Source: Canibacter sp052085365
Lineage (GTDB): Bacteria > Actinomycetota > Actinomycetes > Actinomycetales > Microbacteriaceae
DNA: 20,472 nucleotides
Direction: 5' to 3'
Assembly: GCA_052085365.1 (NCBI GenBank)
Contig: JBQDFP010000026.1
Coordinates: forward strand, 1-20,472
Position 1 is the stretch's first letter. The number at the start of each line of letters is the position of its first letter. The notes under the pieces were generated by a model that was not told where the DNA came from, did no database searches, and worked only from the letters and a program-made list of their open reading frames with translations. The position numbers and the translations under genes were made by a program. Positions 6,437 through 14,944 of this stretch are shown one piece after another.

Positions 6437-8038
6437 TTGAAAGCTGCAGAAAAAGCACCAAACGTAATCCTGATTCTTGCGGATGATCTCGGGTTTAGTG
6501 ACCTCGGCTGTTACGGCGGCGAGATTCGAACTCCGAATTTGAATGGGCTCTCTCAGCAAGGTGTACGACTTACGCAGTTTTACAATACTGCGCGATGCAG
6601 CCCGTCGCGTGCATCACTTTTGACCGGGCTTCACCCTCACCAAACAGGCATCGGGATTTTAACGAACGACGATGGCCCCGAGGGGTATCCTGGCACGATC
6701 CACGACCAGACAAAAACGCTCGCGGAACTCCTGAAATCTCAGGGTTATCAAACTGGAATGTTTGGAAAATGGCACTTAAGCCATTCGACGATGACTCCGC
6801 ATTCATCATGGCCAGCGAACCGTGGCTTTGACGTTCACTACGGAACAATTGGCGGAAGCGGCAGTTACTACGCTCCGAACATTGTGGAAAATCACACAAC
6901 CGTAGACCGTGAAACATTGCCAGAAGACTTCTACTACACGGACGAAATCTCGAAACGAGCAACTGAATATGTTTCTCACGTTGATGAGTCAGAACCGTTC
7001 TTCATGTATGTTGCCTACACCGCTCCGCACTGGCCGCTCCATGCGCCAGAGGAGGTCATTCGTTCGTATGACGGGATCTATGACAAGGGCTGGGATGAGC
7101 TGCGTAAGCGTCGTCTTGATCGTATGAAGAAACTCGGAATTGTTTCCGAAGACACAGAATTGAGCGATCGTGCACGGGAATCCTCAGCATGGGATGCGGC
7201 AGAGGATAAAGAGTGGGAAGCACGACGCATGCAGGTGTTTGCTGCCCAAGTTGAGATCATGGACCGCGGGATCGGGCAAGTGCTCCAGACGCTTGAAGAC
7301 CGCGGCCTCGATGATAATACTCTCGTTATCTTTCTGTCAGATAATGGTGCATCCGCCGAAAACCTGCCGCAGATTGAGCTTGCGGAGTATGTTAAAGATA
7401 CTGAGCATATTGTGCCCCATGGCAGAGATGGCTCACCGATGCGGGTGGGAAATTCGCCAGATATTATTCCCGGCCCCTCAGACACTTTTGCGAGCTACGG
7501 TCCCTCGTGGGCGAACCTGTCGACCACTCCGTTCCGACGTTTCAAGAAGTGGGTTCATCAGGGAGGGATTGCTGCGCCGTTTATCGTGCGGTGGCCCAAC
7601 GGCGAACTTGACGAAGCATCTATCAACAAGACTCCGCATCAGCTTGTAGATGTCGTGCCGACGCTTCTTGAGGCGTGTGACGCCGAGAACGCGACAGAAC
7701 AATTAGCGTACCCACTTGAAGGCGAATCTATGCTTTCCGAACTCAAAGGAACTCACGGTCAGTCAGGACGCTTCTTGTATTGGGAACACGTTGGCAATGC
7801 CGGTATCCGACGTGACAACCTCAAACTCGTGAAGGAACGAGAACAGGAATGGGAACTGTACGACCTACAGCATGACCCGTCCGAACTTCACAACATTGCC
7901 GATAAACATCCAGAAATCGTTGCTGAGTTTTCGTCGGAATACCAGCGTTGGGCTGACCGCGTTGGAGTATTGCCGTGGAGTGTGACGGAAGAAATCTATA
8001 AGAAGCGCGGTCTCGACATGATTGTTGCAGGCGCGTAG
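6437..8038 (+). CDS. Cytoplasmic arylsulfatase-type sulfatase, CSPSR motif
   Basis: A 533-residue type I sulfatase of the alkaline-phosphatase superfamily that hydrolyses a sulfate ester to alcohol plus sulfate. The maturation motif is C54-S-P-S-R58, whose cysteine becomes formylglycine. Metal and catalytic residues of the family are all visible: D16-D17 (ILADDLG), K111 and H113 (GKWH), H198 (PHWPLH), D302-N303 (SDNGAS) and K370 (FRRFKKWVHQGG). There is no signal peptide; the conserved fold begins at residue 8, so the enzyme is cytoplasmic and its substrate must be imported. The start is TTG, with GAGGAAG 8 bases upstream; no in-frame ATG exists nearby. Its stop overlaps the next gene's GTG by one base. 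Family membership is certain; substrate (sulfated sugar versus other ester) is not readable. Confidence 0.93.
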   Translation: MKAAEKAPNVILILADDLGFSDLGCYGGEIRTPNLNGLSQQGVRLTQFYNTARCSPSRASLLTGLHPHQTGIGILTNDDGPEGYPGTIHDQTKTLAELLKSQGYQTGMFGKWHLSHSTMTPHSSWPANRGFDVHYGTIGGSGSYYAPNIVENHTTVDRETLPEDFYYTDEISKRATEYVSHVDESEPFFMYVAYTAPHWPLHAPEEVIRSYDGIYDKGWDELRKRRLDRMKKLGIVSEDTELSDRARESSAWDAAEDKEWEARRMQVFAAQVEIMDRGIGQVLQTLEDRGLDDNTLVIFLSDNGASAENLPQIELAEYVKDTEHIVPHGRDGSPMRVGNSPDIIPGPSDTFASYGPSWANLSTTPFRRFKKWVHQGGIAAPFIVRWPNGELDEASINKTPHQLVDVVPTLLEACDAENATEQLAYPLEGESMLSELKGTHGQSGRFLYWEHVGNAGIRRDNLKLVKEREQEWELYDLQHDPSELHNIADKHPEIVAEFSSEYQRWADRVGVLPWSVTEEIYKKRGLDMIVAGA

Positions 8039-9675
8039 TGAGGGCTGAAACTCGCAACCGACAGGCAAGAAATGGACGTCAACCAAACGTTGTTTTGATC
8101 CTGGCTGACGATATGGGTTACTCAGACATAGGTGCGTTTGGTGGAGAGATCCACACCCCCAATCTTGATCTACTTGCGGCTGAAGGAACCCTGTTCAGCC
8201 GGTTTTATAACACAGCAAGATGCAGCACCTCCCGAGCTTCCCTTCTCACCGGGTTACATCCTCAGCAGACAGGAATTGGGATCCTTACGCAGGACGACGG
8301 GCCAGCGGGTTACCCTGGCACGCTCAACAAGAGCAGCGTAACCCTCGCCGAGATCCTGAAGAGAGAAAACTACCGGACACACTTGTCAGGAAAATGGCAT
8401 CTCGTTTCTGACAGATCCCAACCAAATTCGGGGTGGCCCACTCGTCGAGGGTTTGATTCATTTTTTGGAACCCTGACAGGTTGTGGTTCCTACTTTGACC
8501 CGGGCACGTTGAAGCGAAACGAGACCGACGCAGACGATGCACAGGACCCAAACTTCTACTACACCGACGCCATAGGCGATGACGCAGTGGAATTTATTGC
8601 GCGCGACCAAGCTGATCCGTTCTTTTTATACACTGCCTTCACCACGCCGCACTGGCCACTACATGCGCTCAAAGACGACGTCGAAAAAGTTCGAGGATCA
8701 TTTGATTCTGGCTGGGACGAACTGCGCGTAGCCCGGCTCAGAAGGCAAAAAGAACTCGGCATTATCCCTGATAGTTCAGTGGAGCTCAGCGAACGTGACC
8801 CGGAAATTGAAAGCTGGGAGCAAACTCGCGACAAAGAGTGGCAAATCAAACGCATGGAAGCCTATGCGGCCATGGTCCACTCGTTGGATCGAAATGTCGG
8901 AAAAATCCTGGACGCACTAGACCGCACCGGGCAGCGGGAGAACACGATCGTGGTGTTTCTTTCAGATAATGGTGCCTCATACGAGGAGATCCCATTCGAA
9001 GGTCCTGAAGCTGAGCATCATCGAAATCGCCCGGAGAACTTCCCCGGGGTGACCAGAACCGGCGACTCAATACGACTTGGTAATCATCCCTCTATTGATC
9101 CGGGTGGCGAAGACACGTATGCCAGTTACGGTCGGGGTTGGGCGAACGTGTCGAATACCCCGTTTCGGATGTATAAAGAGTGGGTTCACGAAGGTGGGAT
9201 AGCAACACCTTTTCTGATCTCATGGGACCACAAAATCGCGAAGGGAAAAATCGATCACACACCACTGCAGTTGGTAGATGTGCTTCCCACGCTTCTTGAT
9301 CTCACTGGTGCGAAATACCCTGATTCCAACGACGGTCAGGCGATCACTCCGCTTCCGGGCACGAGCTTTGCAGATTCACTCCAAGGCGGACACACGCCAG
9401 AACATGACCTTTTCTGGGAGCATCTCGGAAACTGTGCGGTACGTAGCAAAAACTGGAAACTCGTGCGCGAATTCAGGGGTGAATGGGAACTGTACAACGT
9501 GGAAAGCGACCCGACCGAACGAACAAATATTGCCGCCAAGCACCCTGAACAAGTGCAGGAACTCGAGGCAAAATGGAACGACTGGGCCGCACGCTGCGGT
9601 GTCAAACCGTTTGAAAACATTATTTCGAGTTACGTCGAGCGTGGCCTGTCGGTGCTTGAAGCCAAAGGGTCCTAA
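8038..9675 (+). CDS. Cytoplasmic sulfatase paralogue with variant CSTSR motif
   Basis: A 545-residue sulfatase clearly paralogous to the preceding one (shared FYNTARCS, SRASLLTGLHP, QTGIGILT and PHWPLHA segments). Catalytic positions are intact: D24-D25, R66, K119 and H121 (GKWH), H205, D310-N311 (SDNGAS) and the lysine of YKEWVHEGG. The maturation motif reads C62-S-T-S-R66 (TGC AGC ACC TCC CGA from 8221), so the proline of CxPxR is threonine. This may lower conversion to formylglycine, or the local FGE may tolerate it. No signal peptide is present. The GTG start overlaps the previous TAG, and only a poor ribosome site (GCAGG) precedes it, so translation is probably coupled. A tandem pair suggests desulfation at two positions or of two isomers. 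Confidence 0.9.
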   Translation: MRAETRNRQARNGRQPNVVLILADDMGYSDIGAFGGEIHTPNLDLLAAEGTLFSRFYNTARCSTSRASLLTGLHPQQTGIGILTQDDGPAGYPGTLNKSSVTLAEILKRENYRTHLSGKWHLVSDRSQPNSGWPTRRGFDSFFGTLTGCGSYFDPGTLKRNETDADDAQDPNFYYTDAIGDDAVEFIARDQADPFFLYTAFTTPHWPLHALKDDVEKVRGSFDSGWDELRVARLRRQKELGIIPDSSVELSERDPEIESWEQTRDKEWQIKRMEAYAAMVHSLDRNVGKILDALDRTGQRENTIVVFLSDNGASYEEIPFEGPEAEHHRNRPENFPGVTRTGDSIRLGNHPSIDPGGEDTYASYGRGWANVSNTPFRMYKEWVHEGGIATPFLISWDHKIAKGKIDHTPLQLVDVLPTLLDLTGAKYPDSNDGQAITPLPGTSFADSLQGGHTPEHDLFWEHLGNCAVRSKNWKLVREFRGEWELYNVESDPTERTNIAAKHPEQVQELEAKWNDWAARCGVKPFENIISSYVERGLSVLEAKGS

Positions 9676-9683
9676 ACAAGAGC

Positions 9684-9735
9684 TACCAGCACTAGCGGGT
9701 TCTTTTTACCTCATTGTATTCCGCTAGTGCTGGTA
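9684..9735. terminator. Perfect 15-bp inverted repeat between sulfatase and exporter genes
   Basis: TACCAGCACTAGCGG (9684-9698) is repeated as its exact reverse complement at 9721-9735, around a 22-base loop that contains a T5 run. As RNA it would make a very stable hairpin and probably ends the sulfatase transcript. As DNA it could be a regulator site, because the right arm runs into an extended -10 element of the exporter gene. Confidence 0.65.
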
Positions 9736-9739
9736 TAAA
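9731..9739 (+). promoter_or_regulatory. Extended -10 element of the exporter gene
   Basis: TGGTATAAA fits the TGnTATAAT extended -10 pattern and overlaps the right arm of the inverted repeat. No well-spaced -35 was found (TTGTAT at 9714-9719 is only 14 bases away). Transcription would begin about 20 bases before the GTG start. Confidence 0.4.
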
Positions 9740-9767
9740 TTCGCGAATGCCGGGGGAGGGGGATGTG

Positions 9768-10538
9768 GTGGCGAAGTACTCACATCGACCGATAGTGGCG
9801 CTCGCAATCATTGGCGTAGGCACGGGCTTCCTCTCTGGGCTGTTCGGCATTGGGAGTGGAGTAATCCTTGTGCCGCTGCTGGTGTCGGTTCTTGGGTACG
9901 AACATCGCCTGGCTTCCGGAACGTCGATAGCAGCAATACTCCCAACTTCAATCGTGGGTGCCACCTCTTACGGCCTCCAAGGAAATGTTGACTGGTCTGC
10001 GGCACTGCTTCTTATCGCAGGGGTAATTATCGGCGCGCAGATTGGCAGTATTCTGCTGAGTCGGCTCCCGACTCGAGCACTGAGAACGGTCTTCATCTGT
10101 TTTCTAATACTCGTCGCCATCGCGCTGTGGTTCGTCGTGCCGTCCAGGTCCGCGAGTATAGAACTCACAGTCGCGGTTGGCGCATTGCTCGTGGGGACAG
10201 GTTTCCTGACCGGAGTATTGTCCGGTCTGCTCGGAGTTGGAGGAGGCGTCATTATTGTGCCGGTGCTCATGTTCTTCTTCGGGGCGAGCGACCTCACTGC
10301 GAAAGGAACTTCGCTCGTTATGCTTGTTCCAGGTTCAATCTCCGGGATCGTTGGCAACATCCGCCTCGGAAACATTGACCTGCGAAGCGCAGGAATTATC
10401 GGCATCGCATCGTGCTGTGTGACGCCGCTAGGAACAGTTGTTGCTCAGCTGATTACACCATTCGCTGCAAACATCGCCCTGTCGTGCATGCTGATGTATT
10501 GCATCATTCAATTGCTCATAAGCGCGCGTAAACGCTGA
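9768..10538 (+). CDS. TauE/SafE family sulfur-oxyanion exporter
   Basis: A membrane protein of about 256 residues with two homologous halves, each opening with the family's glycine-rich helix: GTGFLSGLFGIGSGVILVP and GVLSGLLGVGGGVIIVP. About eight hydrophobic helices are visible. Members export sulfite, sulfate or organosulfur anions, the named examples acting in taurine and sulfoacetate degradation. I place the start at GTG 9768, 5 bases after a GGGGAGGGGG purine run; GTG 9765 and ATG 9747 are alternatives. It follows the sulfatases on the same strand, though a large hairpin separates them. The probable job is removing the sulfate released inside the cell, or sulfite made from it. The anion is inferred, not shown. 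Confidence 0.88.
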   Translation: MAKYSHRPIVALAIIGVGTGFLSGLFGIGSGVILVPLLVSVLGYEHRLASGTSIAAILPTSIVGATSYGLQGNVDWSAALLLIAGVIIGAQIGSILLSRLPTRALRTVFICFLILVAIALWFVVPSRSASIELTVAVGALLVGTGFLTGVLSGLLGVGGGVIIVPVLMFFFGASDLTAKGTSLVMLVPGSISGIVGNIRLGNIDLRSAGIIGIASCCVTPLGTVVAQLITPFAANIALSCMLMYCIIQLLISARKR

Positions 10539-10553
10539 GTCGAGAAGTACGGA

Positions 10554-10582
10554 CCGGTCTGCTTACCGGGAAGCGCCTTCCC
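10554..10582. terminator. Overlapping hairpins between convergent exporter and irtB genes
   Basis: CCGGT (10554-10558) pairs with ACCGG (10565-10569). GGGAAG (10568-10573) pairs with CTTCCC (10577-10582) around CGC. The stems share GG and cannot both be complete. The whole 49-base convergent gap is occupied by this structure, so it likely serves both genes. Confidence 0.55.
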
Positions 10583-10587
10583 CCAAA

Positions 10588-12321
10588 CTACAACTTCCAC
10601 TCAGAGCTTAGATTTTGCTGTCGCCAGAACTCGGCAAAACGACTCTGGGCGGCCAGCAGTTCTTGCACGGTACCCGACTCGACCACACGACCTGCTTCAA
10701 CAAAAAGCACTTGATCCGCCCGCTGAATACTTGCAAGCCGGTGCGCAACAATTACTCGAGTACGCAACTGTGCATCATGAGTGAGTACGGCCGAGATCGC
10801 CGCTTCGTTCTCGTGATCGAGCGAGCTGGTGGCTTCATCAACCAGCAGAACCGGCGCCGGTTTTACCAGGGCGCGAGCAATAGAGACGCGTTTGCGTTCA
10901 CCGCCCGAAAGTGAGCCACCGCCTTCACCTACGCGAGTCTCAACCCCGTCACTCAAATGCTCAGAAGCGGCGAGCACCTTCGCGAGCCCTGCCGCGTGTG
11001 CGACCTCGTCATCTGATGCCGTCGGGTGACCGGCAAGAATATTTTCGCGCACAGAGCCATCAAAAAGATAAGGGTCTTGAAACACGACACTGATGAGCGC
11101 TTGTCGAGCCTCGAGTGACAGGGCAGAAAGCGGCACCCCGTCAACCAAAATCTCGCCTGAGTTCGGTTCATAAAGTCCGGCTAACAGCGACAGTATGGTG
11201 CTCTTACCTGAACCCGATGGTCCAACGATTGCGGTAGTGGTGCCCGGTGCGAGCGTGAAACACAGGTTATGAAGCACCGGTTCAGCTTCACGGTACGAAT
11301 AGTTCACCTCGGCGAAGCGAATTTCAGGTGCGTGTTTCGTCCCGTTCGGCGTTCCAGTTTCGGCGCCGTCGGGAACGGTCGGTGCTTCGAGCACCGCCTG
11401 CATATGGCGGAGCGTCTGCGTTGAGGCTTCAATACCGCCGGCGAGCTCGACGAGCGAGGTGAACGGTTCAATGAAGCGCACAATTACCACAACCATGCCG
11501 ATTGCTTCGGGAACTGAAAGCGTTCCGATAGCGGTCAACCAAACCGTCGTTCCGGCCAGTGCAACAAGTGCGAGCTGGGTCACAATGGTGAAGAGCAGCT
11601 GGCCGGGAATCTGCTGGGATACTTGTTTGGCAACTGTGCTGTGTTGCTGCTCGAGCGCTTCACCAACGAGACTCCGCTCGTCGCTCACCCGCCGAGCTGC
11701 ACGAAGCGCTGGCTGCGTGCGCGCGAACTCAACGAGTCGTTCTGTCAGCTCAGTGTTGCTTGCCGTTGCGGCCCGATCAGCCGACCGGCTCATGCGTCCA
11801 GCCAGGAAGAACGCACCAAATATAAGTGGCACTCCCACTGCTGCGGCAACACTTAACTGCCAGGCAATAGGGAACAACGCGAAGGCGAGTACCACGGGTA
11901 GCAGCACCGCGCTGATGACCGGTGTGGCAAGATAGCCCACGACGCCCACAAGATTGGGGCTACTCGCAGCAATTGCTTGCCGCGCAGTGGCCGTGTTGTC
12001 GCTGTTCAGCCACGCCAGGTTTACGCGCGTCAGTCGTTCCGACACTTTGCGTTGTCCATGATCGAGAAGCCCAAAGCCGATGCTGAATCCGATCCGTGAC
12101 ACAAACCATTCACAGATCCACCCACACAATGTGGTGATCGCGAGCAGTCCCGTCCATTTCCATGCCTCGACTGGAGTGGTGCTGAAGATCGCAGCGACAA
12201 GCGGCACGAGTAACACCGCGGCAATAGCCCGCAGCACAACGCTCACAACTACGAGTGACACATAGAGACCAATGGTGGATCTGCTGTGTGAGGGCATTAA
12301 CGAAAGCAGAGTTCGAATCAT
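10588..12321 (-). CDS. irtB: Siderophore ABC transporter, fused permease-ATPase, IrtB-like
   Basis: A 577-residue half-transporter: six membrane helices (about residues 1-300) followed by a nucleotide-binding domain. Walker A is GPSGSGKST, the Q-loop VVFQDPYLFDG, the signature LSGGERKRVS, Walker B VLLVDEATSSLD and the H-loop VIVAHRLAS. It has exporter-type architecture, but with its partner matches the mycobacterial IrtAB system, which imports ferric siderophores (mycobactin and carboxymycobactin in mycobacteria). The ATG at 12321 overlaps the upstream TGA by 4 bases (ATGA) and has GAGGGAG about 7 bases before it; an earlier in-frame start at 12360 would lie inside irtA without such a site. 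It is expressed as the second gene of an iron-uptake operon. Orthology to IrtB is inferred from architecture and gene order; an uncharacterised siderophore exporter is the main alternative. Confidence 0.85.
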   Translation of the reverse strand: MIRTLLSLMPSHSRSTIGLYVSLVVVSVVLRAIAAVLLVPLVAAIFSTTPVEAWKWTGLLAITTLCGWICEWFVSRIGFSIGFGLLDHGQRKVSERLTRVNLAWLNSDNTATARQAIAASSPNLVGVVGYLATPVISAVLLPVVLAFALFPIAWQLSVAAAVGVPLIFGAFFLAGRMSRSADRAATASNTELTERLVEFARTQPALRAARRVSDERSLVGEALEQQHSTVAKQVSQQIPGQLLFTIVTQLALVALAGTTVWLTAIGTLSVPEAIGMVVVIVRFIEPFTSLVELAGGIEASTQTLRHMQAVLEAPTVPDGAETGTPNGTKHAPEIRFAEVNYSYREAEPVLHNLCFTLAPGTTTAIVGPSGSGKSTILSLLAGLYEPNSGEILVDGVPLSALSLEARQALISVVFQDPYLFDGSVRENILAGHPTASDDEVAHAAGLAKVLAASEHLSDGVETRVGEGGGSLSGGERKRVSIARALVKPAPVLLVDEATSSLDHENEAAISAVLTHDAQLRTRVIVAHRLASIQRADQVLFVEAGRVVESGTVQELLAAQSRFAEFWRQQNLSSEWKL

Positions 12322-14900
12322 TGCGTTGCTCCCTCTGATGCATGTTGCCCGGCAAGCCACAGTTCGTGGTATCGGCCGTGAACTGCCATGAGCTCGTCGT
12401 GTGTGCCCTGTTCGGTAATGCCGCCGTGCTCAAGCACAACGATTTGGTCGGCGTCGGTGACTGTGTAGAGACGGTGTGCAATCACGAGCACTGTGCGTCC
12501 CGCAGTGAGCTTGTTCAATGCTTGCTGTACCAAGAACTCCGACTCAGGGTCGGCGTACGCGGTTGCTTCGTCAAGCACCAGAATGGGTGCGTCGGTGAGA
12601 ATCGCTCGCGCGATTGCGAGGCGCTGACGTTCACCACCGGAAAGTTCGTCCGCAGAGATGAGCGTGTCGTACCCGCGTGGCAGGTCCATAATTCGGTTGT
12701 GAATCTGAGCATCACGTGCCGCCTGTTCGACTGCCTCCTGCGCTGCGTCGGGGACCGCGAGCGCAATATTGTCTCGCACGCTGCCGTGCACGAGCGTCGC
12801 GTCTTGAAACACGAAACTCACTTCGCGGTAGAGCTCGTCTTGACTGATTGAGCGCACATCTCGGCCGTTGATCGAAATCGACCCGGCGGTCACATCGTAA
12901 AACCGTGCGAGGAGTGCCGCGAGTGTGGACTTACCGGCACCAGAGGGGCCGACCAATGCTGTTATTGTGCCGGGCGTGAGTGTAAAGGAGACATTATTAA
13001 CCACGGGATTTCCTGGGCGGTATTCGAACGAGACCCGGTCAAACAACGTTGCTTGTCTCTCAACGCTGGGCCCCGGTGCTGCGATTACGAGTTCCGGTTC
13101 TTCCAACGTGACTTGGATGCGTCGTGCCGCGGTGAGACCATCACGTAATCCGCCGAGCCCATACCCGATACCGAGTAGACGCGTGCCAAACGTTGTGCCC
13201 AGGATGAGGAAGGGCAGCAGGTTGATTGGGTCCATGTCCCCGACTGTCACGCGAACGGTGCCGATGAGGGCGATCACGACTAAGAATGTTCCGGGTTTCG
13301 TGGCCAGATCCATGACAGTCTTCTGCTTGGTGAAAGGCTGCTGCCACTCTTTCAGAAAGTGAATGTATTCGTCGAGACGTTTTCTGAATGTTGATGCGGC
13401 GGAACCACCAAATACTCGAATCACCGGTTGGCCCTCAAGATAGCTGGTGGCTTCAGTGTTCATGCGCTCAGTCCATCGCATCGATTCGCTTGTCTTTCCG
13501 CCGGATTGAACGATCATGACGTACATCGTCACGATATATACCAAAACGGGAATAAATAGCGCCAGTGCGATTTGCCAGTCCACCGCGAAGAGGTACACGA
13601 GCACTGCGATGGGGGCGACCGTTGCTTGAACCGCATCAGACACCGCGTGCGTAACCAAGTAGTGCAGTGCGAGCGTATCGTCTTGCACGACGTGCTTCAC
13701 CTGCCCGGCACTGCGCGCATCAAACCAGCCAAGTGGGAGCCGTGACAGTTTCTCGAGCAGCCTGCTGCGTAGGGTGCGTTCGAACTTGGCGTCCACGTAA
13801 TGCAACCACACGAGCAGCGAAACCGAGAGCACGCTTCCGGCAATCATGAGCCCGATTGTCCAAAACCCAAGTTCCCAGAGCCGCCCGGTTGGTGCATCGG
13901 TTACGAGGAGCCTAGCCAGCTCGACCAGGAGGAAATACGGTGCCAATTCAATCAGCGTAATGAGGCCCTGCAGCACACCCGCGGTGATGAACTTGGGCTT
14001 TAAGGGTGCGATGAGTCGGCTTCCCGCGGCAGCCCGCCACGTGCTGCCCGCCTGCTGTGACACCGGTTCACCTTCTTCAGGTGTAGCGTCGGTTTCTGCT
14101 GCAGCGGGTGTTGCGGGCGTATCGAGTGTCGCGGGGCTTTCGTCGGGTTTTGGGCCGCGCTGTTTACCCATTGCGCGGCCTTCGTTCCAGTAGGCCTGCA
14201 TATGCAATTCTGATTTTGGGAACCCGAACTCGTCACGAAGTTTTGTCCGCAACTGTTTTAACGAACCTGCTTCTGGTGTGACCCACGCACGCCAGTCTGA
14301 CCAGTCTCGTGACTCAAGCGCAGCTGCGAGCGATGACACGTCTACACGAGGAACCCAATGTATGGTGAGATTTTCGCGGTCTGGCAGGGGAATATCGTGA
14401 TCGTGAGGGGCGTGTTCCTCCAAATAAATAATGACCGCGGTTTCACGTGGAATCGTCTCGACGATGCGAGTGATCGCGGGGAGTGACGCTGCGTCTCCGA
14501 TGAGTAGATAGCCGGCAGGAAGTTCGCTGGGCAGTTCGAACTTCGTGGTCGCCATGGTCATGAACGGCAGGGTCATTCCTGGCTGTGCATGTTGGGCCCA
14601 GTGCGATGCTGGCCCAGCTGGTTCGTGCAGCACGAAATCTATGGTGAACTCACCCTGCGATGGATTCCCTTCGATGATCGTGTATCCGCGCTGATGTTCG
14701 ACGTCTTTGCCTGTAATATCTGGAAACCAGAACCGGAGCCAACTTGCTGGTTCAAACGTGTCGGTTTCAAAAATCGGGTCTGATTGGAAGTGGATCCGCA
14801 CAAAATGCGGCGTGAGTGGCTCGACTGAGACGACCGTTGCGATGAAGTCTTCTGCGCCGAAGGTGCGCATAACCGCTCCGGAGAATCCCCGTTTCGCCAT
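12318..14900 (-). CDS. irtA: IrtA-like siderophore importer with fused siderophore-interacting reductase domain
   Basis: An 860-residue fusion with the same layout, and almost the same length, as mycobacterial IrtA. Residues about 12-242 are a siderophore-interacting FAD-binding reductase domain (R71-G-Y-T-I flavin motif, DFVLHEPAGPASHW, LLIGDAASLPAITRI, and the family ending QAYWNEGRA). An Ala/Thr/Pro/Glu-rich linker covers about 245-290. Six membrane helices follow, then an ATPase domain with Walker A at 651 (GPSGAGKST), signature LSGGERQRL at 753, Walker B with D777-E778, and switch histidine 809. It likely imports a ferric siderophore with IrtB and reduces the iron on the cytoplasmic side. 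GGAGGG lies 6 bases before the ATG. No siderophore biosynthesis gene is nearby, so a xenosiderophore or one made elsewhere is possible. Confidence 0.9.
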   Translation of the reverse strand: MAKRGFSGAVMRTFGAEDFIATVVSVEPLTPHFVRIHFQSDPIFETDTFEPASWLRFWFPDITGKDVEHQRGYTIIEGNPSQGEFTIDFVLHEPAGPASHWAQHAQPGMTLPFMTMATTKFELPSELPAGYLLIGDAASLPAITRIVETIPRETAVIIYLEEHAPHDHDIPLPDRENLTIHWVPRVDVSSLAAALESRDWSDWRAWVTPEAGSLKQLRTKLRDEFGFPKSELHMQAYWNEGRAMGKQRGPKPDESPATLDTPATPAAAETDATPEEGEPVSQQAGSTWRAAAGSRLIAPLKPKFITAGVLQGLITLIELAPYFLLVELARLLVTDAPTGRLWELGFWTIGLMIAGSVLSVSLLVWLHYVDAKFERTLRSRLLEKLSRLPLGWFDARSAGQVKHVVQDDTLALHYLVTHAVSDAVQATVAPIAVLVYLFAVDWQIALALFIPVLVYIVTMYVMIVQSGGKTSESMRWTERMNTEATSYLEGQPVIRVFGGSAASTFRKRLDEYIHFLKEWQQPFTKQKTVMDLATKPGTFLVVIALIGTVRVTVGDMDPINLLPFLILGTTFGTRLLGIGYGLGGLRDGLTAARRIQVTLEEPELVIAAPGPSVERQATLFDRVSFEYRPGNPVVNNVSFTLTPGTITALVGPSGAGKSTLAALLARFYDVTAGSISINGRDVRSISQDELYREVSFVFQDATLVHGSVRDNIALAVPDAAQEAVEQAARDAQIHNRIMDLPRGYDTLISADELSGGERQRLAIARAILTDAPILVLDEATAYADPESEFLVQQALNKLTAGRTVLVIAHRLYTVTDADQIVVLEHGGITEQGTHDELMAVHGRYHELWLAGQHASEGATQ

Positions 14901-14944
14901 CGTTTTCCCTCCGCGAATATTCTAATGAAGCGACCCTAATCTAC

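Noticed and set aside
7078..7485. 135-codon minus-strand frame inside the first sulfatase
   Set aside because: Serine/arginine-rich shadow of a well-supported gene.
11459..11935. 158-codon open frame on the plus strand
   Set aside because: It is antisense to the irtB membrane domain, with no recognisable motif.
12342..12851. 169-codon open frame on the plus strand
   Set aside because: It is antisense to the irtA ATPase domain, whose Walker and signature motifs prove the other strand.
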